NCBI GenBank assembly: GCA_018650445.1
Contig: JABIFX010000163.1
Coordinates: forward strand, 1 to 32,455
DNA: 32,455 bases
DNA from: Fidelibacterota bacterium
GTDB lineage: Bacteria; Fidelibacterota; UBA8477; JABMPR01
Direction: 5' to 3'
Shown: positions 8,143 through 16,627 of the stretch, in pieces
Layout of the letters: the number at the start of each line of letters is the position of its first letter
How positions within the stretch are numbered: position 1 is the first letter of the stretch
Made by a program: the position numbers and the translations under genes
The notes under the pieces: model-generated
Database searches by the model: none
What the model was told of the DNA's origin: nothing
Seen by the model: only the letters and a program-made list of their open reading frames with translations

Positions 8143-8826
8143 ATGCAATTATTAGATATACAGTCGCTTATGGACATTAATATCCGCACCGGGGATGTTC
8201 TTCTGAACTTACTTGTAGCTTTTTTATGCGGTTTGGTCATTGCGCAAACTTACAAAATGACTTTTGGTGGTGCTTCTTACTCGAAGAGTATTTCCAACTC
8301 TCTTATTGTGTTGGCAATGATAACGACAGTCGTCATTATCGTCATCGGTAATAATCTTGCTCGTGCCTTTGGGTTGGTAGGAGCTATGTCAATCATCCGT
8401 TTTCGAACGGCGGTTAAAGACCCTATGGATATCGTCTTTATCTTCTTTTCTCTGACTATAGGTTTGGCAGCGGGTGTGGGACTTGCTCAGATAGCCATCA
8501 TTGGTACCTTGTCCATAAGCGCTGTACTGCTCATCATGAGTAAGATCGGTTACGGCTCGCACAGGAGTGATGAAAATTTGCTGCAGTTCGCTTATAGTGG
8601 AGATCATAATGGAGGAGAACCGCCCTACATCAATATCATCCAATCCCATTGTAGATCTTACACCATGATTAATGTCAGATCATTGGGAAGCAGCCTACAG
8701 TATGAAATTTCCTATTATGTGACACTTAAACATGCCTCGAGGGCAAATGAGTTTGTCAAGGAACTTTCCGGTCTGGATGATTTGGACAAAATTAACTTAT
8801 ACTCTGATGAATCCCTTTCAAATTAG
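8143..8826 (+). CDS. DUF4956 family integral membrane protein
   Basis: The protein has 227 residues with hydrophobic segments at about 18-38, 52-70 and 94-132, and a soluble C-terminal domain from about 155 to 227. The family signature lies at 77-94 (GLVGAMSIIRFRTAVKDP), where RFRT and the KDP turn are typical of DUF4956. These proteins usually sit next to VTC-type polyphosphate polymerases, as here, and are thought to act as their membrane partner; no biochemical activity is assigned. The purine-rich AGAAAGAGAAAGC before the ATG serves as ribosome binding site. It ends the three-gene operon; no hairpin terminator is visible after the TAG. Confidence 0.85.
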   Translation: MQLLDIQSLMDINIRTGDVLLNLLVAFLCGLVIAQTYKMTFGGASYSKSISNSLIVLAMITTVVIIVIGNNLARAFGLVGAMSIIRFRTAVKDPMDIVFIFFSLTIGLAAGVGLAQIAIIGTLSISAVLLIMSKIGYGSHRSDENLLQFAYSGDHNGGEPPYINIIQSHCRSYTMINVRSLGSSLQYEISYYVTLKHASRANEFVKELSGLDDLDKINLYSDESLSN

Positions 8827-8936
8827 CCAAAGCTTACCTTGATCAACTCTGTAGCTACGCCACCAATGAGATAGCCATCAATTGGAATGCAGTATTCGTT
8901 TATGTCTTTGTAGCTCTGATTGCTGAAGGATAAACT
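8823..8936 (-). pseudogene. Possible relic of the triosephosphate isomerase C-terminus
   Basis: On the minus strand a 37-codon frame ends at a TAA (8823-8825) and reads YKDINEYCIPIDGYLIGGVA near its end. IDGYLIGG matches the IDGxLVGGASL loop near the C-terminus of triosephosphate isomerase, and the preceding NINEY-like helix fits the NxKEL segment. The YGGS phosphate loop that should precede it is not preserved. There is no start codon and the rest of the gene is absent. It overlaps the stop of the DUF4956 gene in antisense. The match rests on a short segment. Confidence 0.38.
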
Positions 8937-9359
8937 TTATAGAAGTCATGTAATGCGCTGTGTGTCAGGGAGATAGTAGAGACTGATAATCTTCCATAGC
9001 CGAGCCTATTCATTCTTATAAATGGTGGTTCAGGGTGAAACCGGGACTTCTATTAATTCCATAATCTCAAACGTTACTCGGGCTGCAAAATCAGTCATAA
9101 TTGGATGAGTCCCATATATATTTGATATGCAATCCATATCGATATGAGTAATATCCTCATGTGTTACCATGCTCATCATATAAATAAATACCCATGTAAC
9201 CGCATAATAGACAACAAGATAGGGATTTCGATGACATTCTTGGCATAAGCCTTGTGATAAGTGCTGCCATGACATTTACTCGAACCTCGTACTCGAATCA
9301 TAGACGTATTGATCAAATTATGTCTGATGGGAAGGTACACATTGACTATTGGGGATATT
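8827..9359. other. 533-bp gap between two plus-strand operons, containing minus-strand gene relics
   Basis: The gap holds the two minus-strand relics listed separately (TPI-like and RidA-like). No rho-independent terminator and no strong promoter were found. The only regulatory feature I can point to is GGGG at 9351-9354, just ahead of the chosen start of the next gene. Confidence 0.4.
9030..9275 (-). pseudogene. Possible relic of a RidA/YjgF-family protein
   Basis: An 81-codon minus-strand frame ends in SNIYGTHPIMTDFAARVTFE followed by IMELIEV. This parallels the C-terminal part of RidA (enamine/imine deaminase), where the order is MxDFxxMNEVYGxxF, PARVTFEVAxLP and ALVEIEV. The key arginine of the PAR motif is present as AAR, but the proline is lost and the final LPxGALVEI stretch is shortened. 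The N-terminal half does not look like RidA. The start ATG has no ribosome binding site. It is either a decayed gene or an unrelated small ORF. Confidence 0.4.
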
Positions 9360-10616
9360 ATGGATCGCATAATTGAAAAATCTAAATGGAAAACATATAG
9401 ACCCTATGCCTTCGTGACTATTGCAGTAATGATTATTGTTTCTGCAATGGTTTTGAGTGCCAAGGGCGGTGATACTTTAAAAATTGACAATCGGCGTATT
9501 GGGATCAGTACAGTTGAGAAAGGTGATTTTCAAGAATTTATAGCTTTTAGTGGATCTGTGGTTCCCATCAAAACCTATTACCTGGATGCCATTGAAGGTG
9601 GGCGAGTAGAATCAAGATATATAGAAGCAGGAACTTTTGTGGAAAAGGGTGACAAAATTATCAGTCTGGCAAATACCAACCTGCTCCTCGATATCATGTA
9701 CCGTGAGGCTGAATTATTCCAACAGAGCAATAATTTGCGGAATACCAAACTCGCCATGCAGCAAAACCGTCTAAATATTCAATCCCAAATATTGGATTTA
9801 GACTATCAAATACTGCAATCAAAGCGTGTCTTTGATCGGAATGCAAAACTTTCAGACAAAGCAATGATATCTAACGAAGCTTATGAGTCTAGCCGGGACG
9901 ATTATCAATATTTAATCAAAAAACGCATGCTGACACTTCAGTCATTCGAGCAGGACTCCATCTATCGTGAAGTTCAGGTAGAACAGTTAGAGAGCGGCCT
10001 ACAACGTATGCAGGACAACATGGGAATCGTAAGGCAAAATCTGGATAACCTTGTAATCACCGCACCCGTATCGGGTCAACTGACGTCTCTCAATGCTGAA
10101 ATAGGCGAGGCGAAAGTCAGGGGGGAACGACTGGGACAGATTGATATTCTTGATGGATTTAAGATAATTGCTCCCGTGGACGAACACTTTATTACTCGAG
10201 TACAACTCAATCAACCTGCTCATTTTAGTATTGGCTCCAAAGCGTACAGCGTTCATCTAAACAAGATATACCCAGAGGTTGTCAACGGTCAGTTTCGAAT
10301 AGAACTCGGATTTGATGAAGTTGAGCCAGAGGACATCCGTCGTGGTCAAACCATACATATGCGCCTGGAGCTAGGTAACTCCTCACAAGCCATCTTATTG
10401 AGACGAGGAGGCTTTTATCAGGAAACGGGTGGACAATGGGTCTACGTTCTGGATGAGGGTGGTGCTAGCGCCAGTAAGCGAAAAGTCAAGCTCGGAAGAC
10501 AAAACCAAGATGTGTATGAAGTCCTGGAAGGACTTGAACCCGGCGATAAGGTTATTACCAGTAGCTACAGACAATTTGGTGATTACGAGCAATTATTTTT
10601 TAAAAGCGAATCATAA
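9360..10616 (+). CDS. MacA-like periplasmic adaptor of an ABC exporter
   Basis: This is a 418-residue membrane fusion protein. I place the start at the ATG at 9360, after TTGGGGATATT, because residues that follow (MDRIIEKSKWKTYRPYAF) give a basic N-terminus before a transmembrane segment at about 16-35. An in-frame TTG at 9309 would add 17 residues. The half-lipoyl strands flank a long coiled-coil hairpin (residues about 105-225), with the second lipoyl motif at VITAPVSGQLTSL. The C-terminal domain ends in VLEGLEPGDKVI, typical of MacA/HlyD_D23 proteins. It precedes the ATPase gene by 24 bases and the permease, forming a MacAB-type set that probably works with an outer-membrane channel encoded elsewhere. 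Confidence 0.9.
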   Translation: MDRIIEKSKWKTYRPYAFVTIAVMIIVSAMVLSAKGGDTLKIDNRRIGISTVEKGDFQEFIAFSGSVVPIKTYYLDAIEGGRVESRYIEAGTFVEKGDKIISLANTNLLLDIMYREAELFQQSNNLRNTKLAMQQNRLNIQSQILDLDYQILQSKRVFDRNAKLSDKAMISNEAYESSRDDYQYLIKKRMLTLQSFEQDSIYREVQVEQLESGLQRMQDNMGIVRQNLDNLVITAPVSGQLTSLNAEIGEAKVRGERLGQIDILDGFKIIAPVDEHFITRVQLNQPAHFSIGSKAYSVHLNKIYPEVVNGQFRIELGFDEVEPEDIRRGQTIHMRLELGNSSQAILLRRGGFYQETGGQWVYVLDEGGASASKRKVKLGRQNQDVYEVLEGLEPGDKVITSSYRQFGDYEQLFFKSES

Positions 10617-10640
10617 ACGAATGAATCCAAGGAGATCAAA

Positions 10641-11330
10641 ATGATAAAGACAGAGAAACTAAATAAAGTATTTCGTTCTGAAGAGATTGAAACCACAGCA
10701 TTGAATGAGATCGATCTAGATATTGGTGAAGGAGAGTTTGTATCCATCATGGGACCCTCTGGGTGTGGGAAATCCACATTGATGAATGTTCTTGGTCTTC
10801 TGGATAACCCAAGCTCCGGAAAGTTTCACTTCCTCGGTGAAGAAGTGAGTCAGTACTCGGAGCGTCAACGTGCAGATTTTCGCAAAGAGAATATTGGGTT
10901 TGTCTTCCAAAGTTTCAATCTTATTGATGAGCTAAGCGTTTATGAGAATGTCGAATTGCCCCTGCTGTATCTGGGAGTACCGGCATCAGAGCGGAAAGAA
11001 CGCGTCAGCTCCATGTTGGAAAAAATGGGTGTGGGACACAGAAGCAGCCATTATCCTCAACAACTCTCAGGTGGCCAGCAGCAGCGTGTAGCTGTTTCCA
11101 GAGCTCTGATAACCAATCCAAAAATCGTATTGGCAGATGAACCCACAGGAAATCTGGATTCGCAACATGGAGATGAAGTTATGAATCTCCTTAAGGATTT
11201 GAACTCCCAGGGAACAACTATTGTTATGGTGACTCACTCCCCAGCATATGCAGCATATGGAAATCGTACTGTGAACCTTTTTGATGGGAAAATTGCAGAT
11301 GAAACTTTGAATGGAAATTTTCATGTCTAA
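10641..11330 (+). CDS. ABC transporter ATP-binding protein (MacB/LolD type)
   Basis: This cytoplasmic ATPase powers the neighbouring FtsX-type permease. Walker A is GPSGCGKST (residues 38-46), the Q-loop is FQSFNL (89-94), the ABC signature is LSGGQQQRV (142-150) and Walker B is IVLADEP (162-168), followed by TGNLDS, which is diagnostic of the MacB/LolD branch. The H-loop histidine lies in VTHSP. The length of 229 residues is standard. A good AAGGAG precedes the ATG. In this branch the pump acts by mechanotransmission, moving lipoproteins, peptides or signals across the envelope. Confidence 0.95.
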   Translation: MIKTEKLNKVFRSEEIETTALNEIDLDIGEGEFVSIMGPSGCGKSTLMNVLGLLDNPSSGKFHFLGEEVSQYSERQRADFRKENIGFVFQSFNLIDELSVYENVELPLLYLGVPASERKERVSSMLEKMGVGHRSSHYPQQLSGGQQQRVAVSRALITNPKIVLADEPTGNLDSQHGDEVMNLLKDLNSQGTTIVMVTHSPAYAAYGNRTVNLFDGKIADETLNGNFHV

Positions 11331-11363
11331 GCCATTTGTTTTGCACCAAAAAGGAGTTGTCAT

Positions 11364-13793
11364 ATGTGGTTAAGCTATATAAAAGTGGCATTCAGATCCC
11401 TGATCAAGCAACGACTGTATGCCTTTATTAATATTGTGGGATTGGCTATTGGTGTAACCACCTGTATCCTGATCTTAATGTTTGTCGATTACGAAAAAGG
11501 TTTTGATCGATTCCACACCAATGCAGATAATATTTACCGTTTAAACCTGGAAGGTAAATTGGGAGACAATGAGTTTAGAATGACCAATTCAGCCGCTCCT
11601 GCTGGACCTACCATGTTGGAAGAATATCCCGAGGTTATTAGTTATACTCGTATTAGGAGTACCGGTTTTCCTGTTCTTCGTTATGAGGATAAGGTTTTCT
11701 CTGAAGAGAGATGGTTTCAGGCTGATTCTACAATCTTTGATGTCTTTACAATTCCTATGGTGTTAGGTGATCCTAAGACGGCCCTAACTCAACCATTTAC
11801 TGTTGTAATTACTGAGCGTATGGCCAAGAAATATTTTGGCGATGTAGATCCCCTTGGCAAAGTATTGAATTCTGACAATGCCTCAGATTTTACGGTGACA
11901 GGGGTTGTTAAGGAACTACCGGACAATTCACATTGGCATTTCGACTTTTTGGGATCGATGGCTACTTATAGAGATGAGCGTAATGCAAATTGGCTAAGTA
12001 ATAATTTCCAGACTTATTTACGCCTTAGCGATGGGGCAAGTGCTGCAGATTTTGAGGCAAAATTCCCAGATCTGATTCGGAAGTATGTGGGTCCTGAAGT
12101 ACAACAATTCCTGGGTGTATCATTTGACCAATTGGAAGAAAGAGGTGATGCATATGCCTATTTTCTAACGCCACTCACTGATATTCATTTGTATTCTCAT
12201 TTGCTAGGTGAATTTGAAGTGAATGGTGATGGTCAAACCGTTACGATTTTTGCTTACATAGCAATATTCATCCTTCTTTTAGCGTGTATCAATTATATGA
12301 ATTTGTCTACTGCCAGGTCCATGAGTCGTGCACGTGAAATTGGTATTCGTAAAACTTTGGGTGGTAATCGTCGACAAATTATCGTCCAATTCCTGGCCGA
12401 ATCCATTTTTGTGACCTTTATAGCCTTCTCATTAGCTGTATTGCTAGTTCAAATCATTTTGCCCTGGTTTGCACAACTGATCGATACGCCTTTAAGACTA
12501 ACTCTGGCTGATATCCCATTTATTCTACTCTGGGTCATACCAGTAGGCTTATTGGCGGGCAGCTACCCAGCTTTTCTATTGTCTTCATTTAATCCAGTTA
12601 AGGTATTAAAGGGAAGCAATGTATCAGGTAAAGGTGGAAATTGGCTTCGCAATGGACTCGTAATATTTCAATTCTCCGTATCTGTAACTCTGCTCATTTC
12701 TACAATGATCATCCGTGATCAGCTGAATTTTATTCAGACCAAGGATTTGGGTCTAAACCCTGAAAACCTGCTGATTGTAAAAAAGACTGATGATATAGGT
12801 CGAACAATTCAGGCTTTTAAATCCAGCATGAGAGATGATCCAGGAGCTATCCTGGTAAGTAATAGCACAGCTATTCCTGGCAACGAGGATGGATTGAATG
12901 GGAATGCTTCTACAATGGTTGTGGATGGCGTTGAAGAGACACGACTGGTAGCCGGCTTCCTCGTCGACTATGACTATGCAGAGGCTTATGAATTAAGCAT
13001 GGCAGACGGCCGGTTCTTCTCCAGAGAACGAGGGACTGACACCAATGGAGTTATTATTAACGAGGCGGCTGCTCGAGCCTTTGGTGTGGAGGATCCTGTT
13101 GGACAAGATCTCATAACATTCTTCCGTCGCAATCCAGTTCCCATCGAGATTATCGGTGTGGTGAAGGATTACCATTTTGAATCCCCTCAGAAAGAGATTC
13201 GTCCCATGGCAATGTTTCTATTGGGAGATGGAACCGCACAATTCAGACCCAATTGGGGAAAATTCGTAACTGTTAAGTATGATCCAAACCGTTTGGATGG
13301 GACCATGGCTCATCTAGAAACGACCTGGAAGAATTTTGCTGGAGAACAAGCCTTGGAATATATTCACTTCGATGAACTATATGGTGAATTGTATCGAACT
13401 GAACAACAGTCAGCAGATATCGTATTGATGTTTGCTGGATTGGCGATATTTATTGCCAGTCTTGGTTTACTTGGATTAGCCTCATTTAACGCACAGAGGC
13501 GTACCAAGGAAATTGGTATCCGCAAGGTATTGGGCGCTTCTGTTAGTGGTGTTTTGATGCTGCTTTCAAAGGATACGCTGAAACTTATGTTGATCTCAGT
13601 CGCTATAGCTGTCCCCGTTGCTTACTATGCCATGAGTGATTGGCTAAGGAACTATGCCTATCGGATTGATATCAGTGTGATGGTGTTCCTTGGAGCATCT
13701 CTGATTGCCCTGATGGTAGCTGTGATCACGGTTGCCTGGCAATCCTATCAGGCAGCTGTAGCTGATCCAGTTAAATCTCTGCGCTACGAGTAA
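11364..13793 (+). CDS. FtsX/MacB-like ABC transporter permease, duplicated form
   Basis: The protein has 809 residues and two tandem MacB units. A transmembrane helix at about 20-42 is followed by a periplasmic MacB_PCD domain. A three-helix FtsX bundle follows at about 290-415, with the conserved cytoplasmic segment AREIGIRKTLGGNRRQI. A second membrane entry (GLVIFQFSVSVTLLIS) occurs near 431, then a second periplasmic domain, then the last bundle from about 686 with KEIGIRKVLGAS. The chain ends DPVKSLRYE, a typical terminus for Bacteroidota-type permeases of this class. An AAAAAGGAG site precedes the ATG, 33 bases after the ATPase gene. The substrate is not evident. Confidence 0.93.
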   Translation: MWLSYIKVAFRSLIKQRLYAFINIVGLAIGVTTCILILMFVDYEKGFDRFHTNADNIYRLNLEGKLGDNEFRMTNSAAPAGPTMLEEYPEVISYTRIRSTGFPVLRYEDKVFSEERWFQADSTIFDVFTIPMVLGDPKTALTQPFTVVITERMAKKYFGDVDPLGKVLNSDNASDFTVTGVVKELPDNSHWHFDFLGSMATYRDERNANWLSNNFQTYLRLSDGASAADFEAKFPDLIRKYVGPEVQQFLGVSFDQLEERGDAYAYFLTPLTDIHLYSHLLGEFEVNGDGQTVTIFAYIAIFILLLACINYMNLSTARSMSRAREIGIRKTLGGNRRQIIVQFLAESIFVTFIAFSLAVLLVQIILPWFAQLIDTPLRLTLADIPFILLWVIPVGLLAGSYPAFLLSSFNPVKVLKGSNVSGKGGNWLRNGLVIFQFSVSVTLLISTMIIRDQLNFIQTKDLGLNPENLLIVKKTDDIGRTIQAFKSSMRDDPGAILVSNSTAIPGNEDGLNGNASTMVVDGVEETRLVAGFLVDYDYAEAYELSMADGRFFSRERGTDTNGVIINEAAARAFGVEDPVGQDLITFFRRNPVPIEIIGVVKDYHFESPQKEIRPMAMFLLGDGTAQFRPNWGKFVTVKYDPNRLDGTMAHLETTWKNFAGEQALEYIHFDELYGELYRTEQQSADIVLMFAGLAIFIASLGLLGLASFNAQRRTKEIGIRKVLGASVSGVLMLLSKDTLKLMLISVAIAVPVAYYAMSDWLRNYAYRIDISVMVFLGASLIALMVAVITVAWQSYQAAVADPVKSLRYE

Positions 13794-13817
13794 AACATTA
13801 ACTAAAGAATCCTACGT

Positions 13818-13855
13818 AAGCCCCTCATCATGTATGTGATGGGGGGCTTTTTTAT
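13818..13855 (+). terminator. Rho-independent terminator of the MacAB-like operon
   Basis: A 13-bp stem pairs 13818-13830 (AAGCCCCTCATCA) with 13837-13849 (TGATGGGGGGCTT), with one G-U wobble and a six-base loop, followed by a T-run. It lies 25 bases after the permease stop and includes the ATG nominally opening the next ORF. Confidence 0.9.
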
Positions 13856-14927
13856 TACTTGCGTTTTTGTACATCTCTTGTATAAGTCATCTAGTTGCTT
13901 AGATTTGCACCACTGTTTAGTAAAGCAGAGAAAACTAAAATTACACATTTCTGTGGCTTTATTAACTCGTCTTCCTGAGATGGAGAAATTGAACTACATC
14001 AATATGAATGGTATTTATGGTGATGTAGATCTCAATACCCTAGTCCAGGCATATGACGCTGGTTTAATCTTACAATACCTGGTGGATATGATAGATCTCA
14101 CCGAAGCGCAGCAACTGGTAGGTAATGTGAGTTTGGACGAAAGTCTATCTGCACTGGATGCCTCAATAATTCTTCAATATATGGTTCATCAAATAGATTC
14201 ACTACCCTATGATACGGCTCAGGGTGAATTGTTGGCAGCAGGTGGTCTGGGAATAGGTGGGGAATATTTCACACCTGGAACATCTACGATTATTCCTGTG
14301 CTTCTACAAGAAGGTCTCAACATTTACTCATTTGAAGGTGAAATCGATATGAATATCGATCACTTTACCCTCGATAGTATCGGGTGGAGCGCCAATGTAG
14401 ATAGTTACGCAGTAGAGGCGATGGTCGATAGCAACAATCATATCGTGTTTGCCGGTGCAAGTTCGCACGGTTATGACTTCTCCGGTTCATTAATGCAACT
14501 CTATGGGACCGTAGAAATGGGTTTCGAAGGCGATTCACTTGTCATCTCTGTTGATAAATTAATGCTCAATGAAAATCTGGAGTTTATCGATTATCAGATC
14601 GGTGTACTAATCAACACAGTATCACTGGATCAATTTGCACTGATTCCTGAGCATTTTTCAGTGAAACCAAACTACCCGAATCCCTTCAATCCAGTTACAC
14701 ATCTTGATTATGGGATACCGGCATCCGGAGATATACAAATCCGAATATATGATGTGACAGGTCGGATTGTGCAGGAGCTCAAGTTCATTGATCAAGCTGC
14801 TGGATGGTATACATATACCTGGAATGGAACCAACTTCGCTGGCGAAGCTGTCAGTTCGGGTTTATACCTTTGCCAGATTCAATCAGGTCGTGAATTTGAG
14901 GTGGAGAAAATGTTGTTCATCAAGTAA
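13830..14927 (+). CDS. Dockerin-like repeat protein with T9SS sorting tail, start uncertain
   Basis: The body is clearly a secreted protein. A dockerin-type Ca-binding pair lies at about 64-130 (GDVDLNTLVQAYDAGLILQY and a second copy with SALDASIILQYMVHQID), a middle beta-rich region follows, and a T9SS tail starts at YPNPFNPVTHLDYGIP and ends SSGLYLCQIQ...EKMLFIK. The longest frame begins at an ATG at 13830 that sits inside the upstream terminator hairpin and has no ribosome binding site. Its first residues are hydrophobic (GGFFITCVFVHLLY) but not a good signal peptide. The next ATG at 13979 also lacks a Shine-Dalgarno sequence and any signal peptide. In related proteins this dockerin-tail unit comes at the end of a larger protein, so the gene may be the 3' part of one. 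Confidence 0.7.
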   Translation: MYVMGGFFITCVFVHLLYKSSSCLDLHHCLVKQRKLKLHISVALLTRLPEMEKLNYINMNGIYGDVDLNTLVQAYDAGLILQYLVDMIDLTEAQQLVGNVSLDESLSALDASIILQYMVHQIDSLPYDTAQGELLAAGGLGIGGEYFTPGTSTIIPVLLQEGLNIYSFEGEIDMNIDHFTLDSIGWSANVDSYAVEAMVDSNNHIVFAGASSHGYDFSGSLMQLYGTVEMGFEGDSLVISVDKLMLNENLEFIDYQIGVLINTVSLDQFALIPEHFSVKPNYPNPFNPVTHLDYGIPASGDIQIRIYDVTGRIVQELKFIDQAAGWYTYTWNGTNFAGEAVSSGLYLCQIQSGREFEVEKMLFIK

Positions 14928-14946
14928 CAGATATCGAAAGAACCAC

Positions 14947-14990
14947 AATAGTCTAGGCCATTCTGTTTAATAAGGGTGGCCTAGGCTATT
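14947..14990. terminator. Bidirectional hairpin terminator between convergent genes
   Basis: AATAGTCTAGGCCA (14947-14960) pairs with TGGCCTAGGCTATT (14977-14990) over 14 bp with one wobble, around a 16-nt loop. T-rich sequence follows on the plus strand, and A-rich sequence on the left arm gives a U-run on the minus strand. It ends both the dockerin/T9SS gene and the electron-transfer operon. Confidence 0.78.
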
Positions 14991-15009
14991 TTAGGAGATT
15001 AGATAAATA

Positions 15010-16626
15010 TTACAGGTGCCTGGAGGCACTAAGACTAAAGCGGTAGAGTAATTCCCCATTTTCATGTTCAAAGCGTGTGCGAAGTCTAAGTCGCTGAAGC
15101 CCAGGAACCTTGGCAGAAAAAGAGATTTCAGGTAAGTGACGGGTTCTAAAACTGGATTCCCCCAGAATACGATAGAGAAAAACTTCATCATACAAATCTA
15201 CATCCAACCAGGGGAGGATGTTTCTACCTACAGATGCATACACACGTCCACCCTCACTAAGATAGGAGAACATGGCCATCCCACCGGCATTCAGTGAAAG
15301 AGACTGCGATGTGAAGCTACGGTGACTGAGCGAGACTCCATATATTTGGATTTGCCGGCTTGTTCCATCTCCTCGGAAACTGGCTTGCCCTGTAATGGTA
15401 ATCCTCGAGCCCAACATGAGAGTCAAATTGGTGTTGAAGGTGTGTCGTGCAGCTTTCTCATATTCCGTTTCAGCGGTATCGAGCAAATCAACTACGTTCT
15501 CTCTATAACTGTAGCGTGATGTACTGGTAAGGAAGCGCCAGGGTCTCCAATTTACTGAAGCACGAAAGCGCGTAAGAGAGACCCCGCTCTGAAATTGAGA
15601 TTGATCCAGCAAATCGAGATCAAATTCACTGTACCCCCTTATTCTAAGACCTGAACTCAATTTAGCGGTGGATCCCAACAGGAGATAATTTCTGGAAAAT
15701 GCTCCTGATTCCGTTTCTCCGATGACGCCAAACTGCACCTTTCCCCATTTATATCTTTCTTCATCAAGAAGACCAAATTTATTGCGCTGAACGTGGTCTT
15801 GAATGCCATTGATCTCTGACTTGAGACCGGCGGCAACGGCCAGAACCCTTCGATCTGATCTCCAGGTAACACCCAGACCATCTATAGTACCTAGCACAGA
15901 GAACTGAGGGTGATACATTCGACCCAGTAAATAACTGAATCGACTTCCAGGATTATCATAACTCAACATGATTGAGTAAATACTGGTTTGGGAACTAGAA
16001 TCTCTGGAGGAACGATTGCTGCGTAAATAGGTACTCATATCCAGATGCCGAATTCCCAGATCCAGAACTTTGAATTGACCAGAGATGGAGCCCCTGGATT
16101 CCCTGACCCCACTGCTGTCACCTCCTCGATCAGAAAAGCGCGTTGAAACATAACCAGTAAACGTAGGGGCAAACCGATCTGAATCCAGACTCATGTTACT
16201 GGGTGTTCGTGGAGCGTATGAACTGCTGTCCAGGAAGACCTGAACTTCTGGCTTTGATATAGAAGGGCTCTCCAGTCCAGCGGTAGGAGCGGGCTGAATA
16301 GGTGTTGGTAATGCGATTTCAATCTGAATTTTATTCCCAATTTCCCAGCTCATATCCACAGGTGCTTTTGCCACTATGGAAGAAGAAGCTCCGCTGGTCT
16401 GTGCAACTTGTGCAATACCTAATAATTCACTGTTTTGAAATACATAAACACGATCACCAGCTTGTATACCTGCTTTCTTCCCGAGGTCAATATATGCTTG
16501 ATCTCTGCTGATATAGGTGATAGAACCCGTAAGCAGTTCTTGCCCAAAGCCAGAACTCGTGAGTAGCAACATCACAGTTAAAAATTGCAAAATATTTTTA
16601 TCGAATTGTCGCATCACTCTCCGCAT
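15010..16626 (-). CDS. Predicted outer-membrane beta-barrel protein with N-terminal SH3/FlgT-C-like domain
   Basis: I place the start at the ATG at 16626, one base after the stop of the upstream cytochrome gene and ten bases after AGAGGA; earlier in-frame ATGs at 16665 and 16635 lie inside that gene. The 538-residue product begins with a signal peptide (FLTVMLLLTSSGFG, cleavage near residue 28). Residues 30-85 form a small beta domain with GSITYISRDQAYIDLGKKAG and IQAGDRVYVF, resembling the FlgT C-terminal fold. A Pro/Ser-rich linker follows. From about residue 160 to the end there are many alternating amphipathic strands rich in Tyr, Arg and Ser, typical of a porin-like barrel. It is the last gene of the multiheme operon, so it could be the outer-membrane sleeve or anchor for the cytochromes. 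No homology to MtrB/PioB is recognisable by eye. Confidence 0.72.
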   Translation of the reverse strand: MRRVMRQFDKNILQFLTVMLLLTSSGFGQELLTGSITYISRDQAYIDLGKKAGIQAGDRVYVFQNSELLGIAQVAQTSGASSSIVAKAPVDMSWEIGNKIQIEIALPTPIQPAPTAGLESPSISKPEVQVFLDSSSYAPRTPSNMSLDSDRFAPTFTGYVSTRFSDRGGDSSGVRESRGSISGQFKVLDLGIRHLDMSTYLRSNRSSRDSSSQTSIYSIMLSYDNPGSRFSYLLGRMYHPQFSVLGTIDGLGVTWRSDRRVLAVAAGLKSEINGIQDHVQRNKFGLLDEERYKWGKVQFGVIGETESGAFSRNYLLLGSTAKLSSGLRIRGYSEFDLDLLDQSQFQSGVSLTRFRASVNWRPWRFLTSTSRYSYRENVVDLLDTAETEYEKAARHTFNTNLTLMLGSRITITGQASFRGDGTSRQIQIYGVSLSHRSFTSQSLSLNAGGMAMFSYLSEGGRVYASVGRNILPWLDVDLYDEVFLYRILGESSFRTRHLPEISFSAKVPGLQRLRLRTRFEHENGELLYRFSLSASRHL

Positions 16627-16627
16627 G

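Noticed and set aside
9176-9370. Minus-strand ORF of 64 codons overlapping the RidA-like relic and the MacA-like start
   Set aside because: It runs over the start of a well-supported plus-strand gene, has no ribosome binding site and shows no family features.
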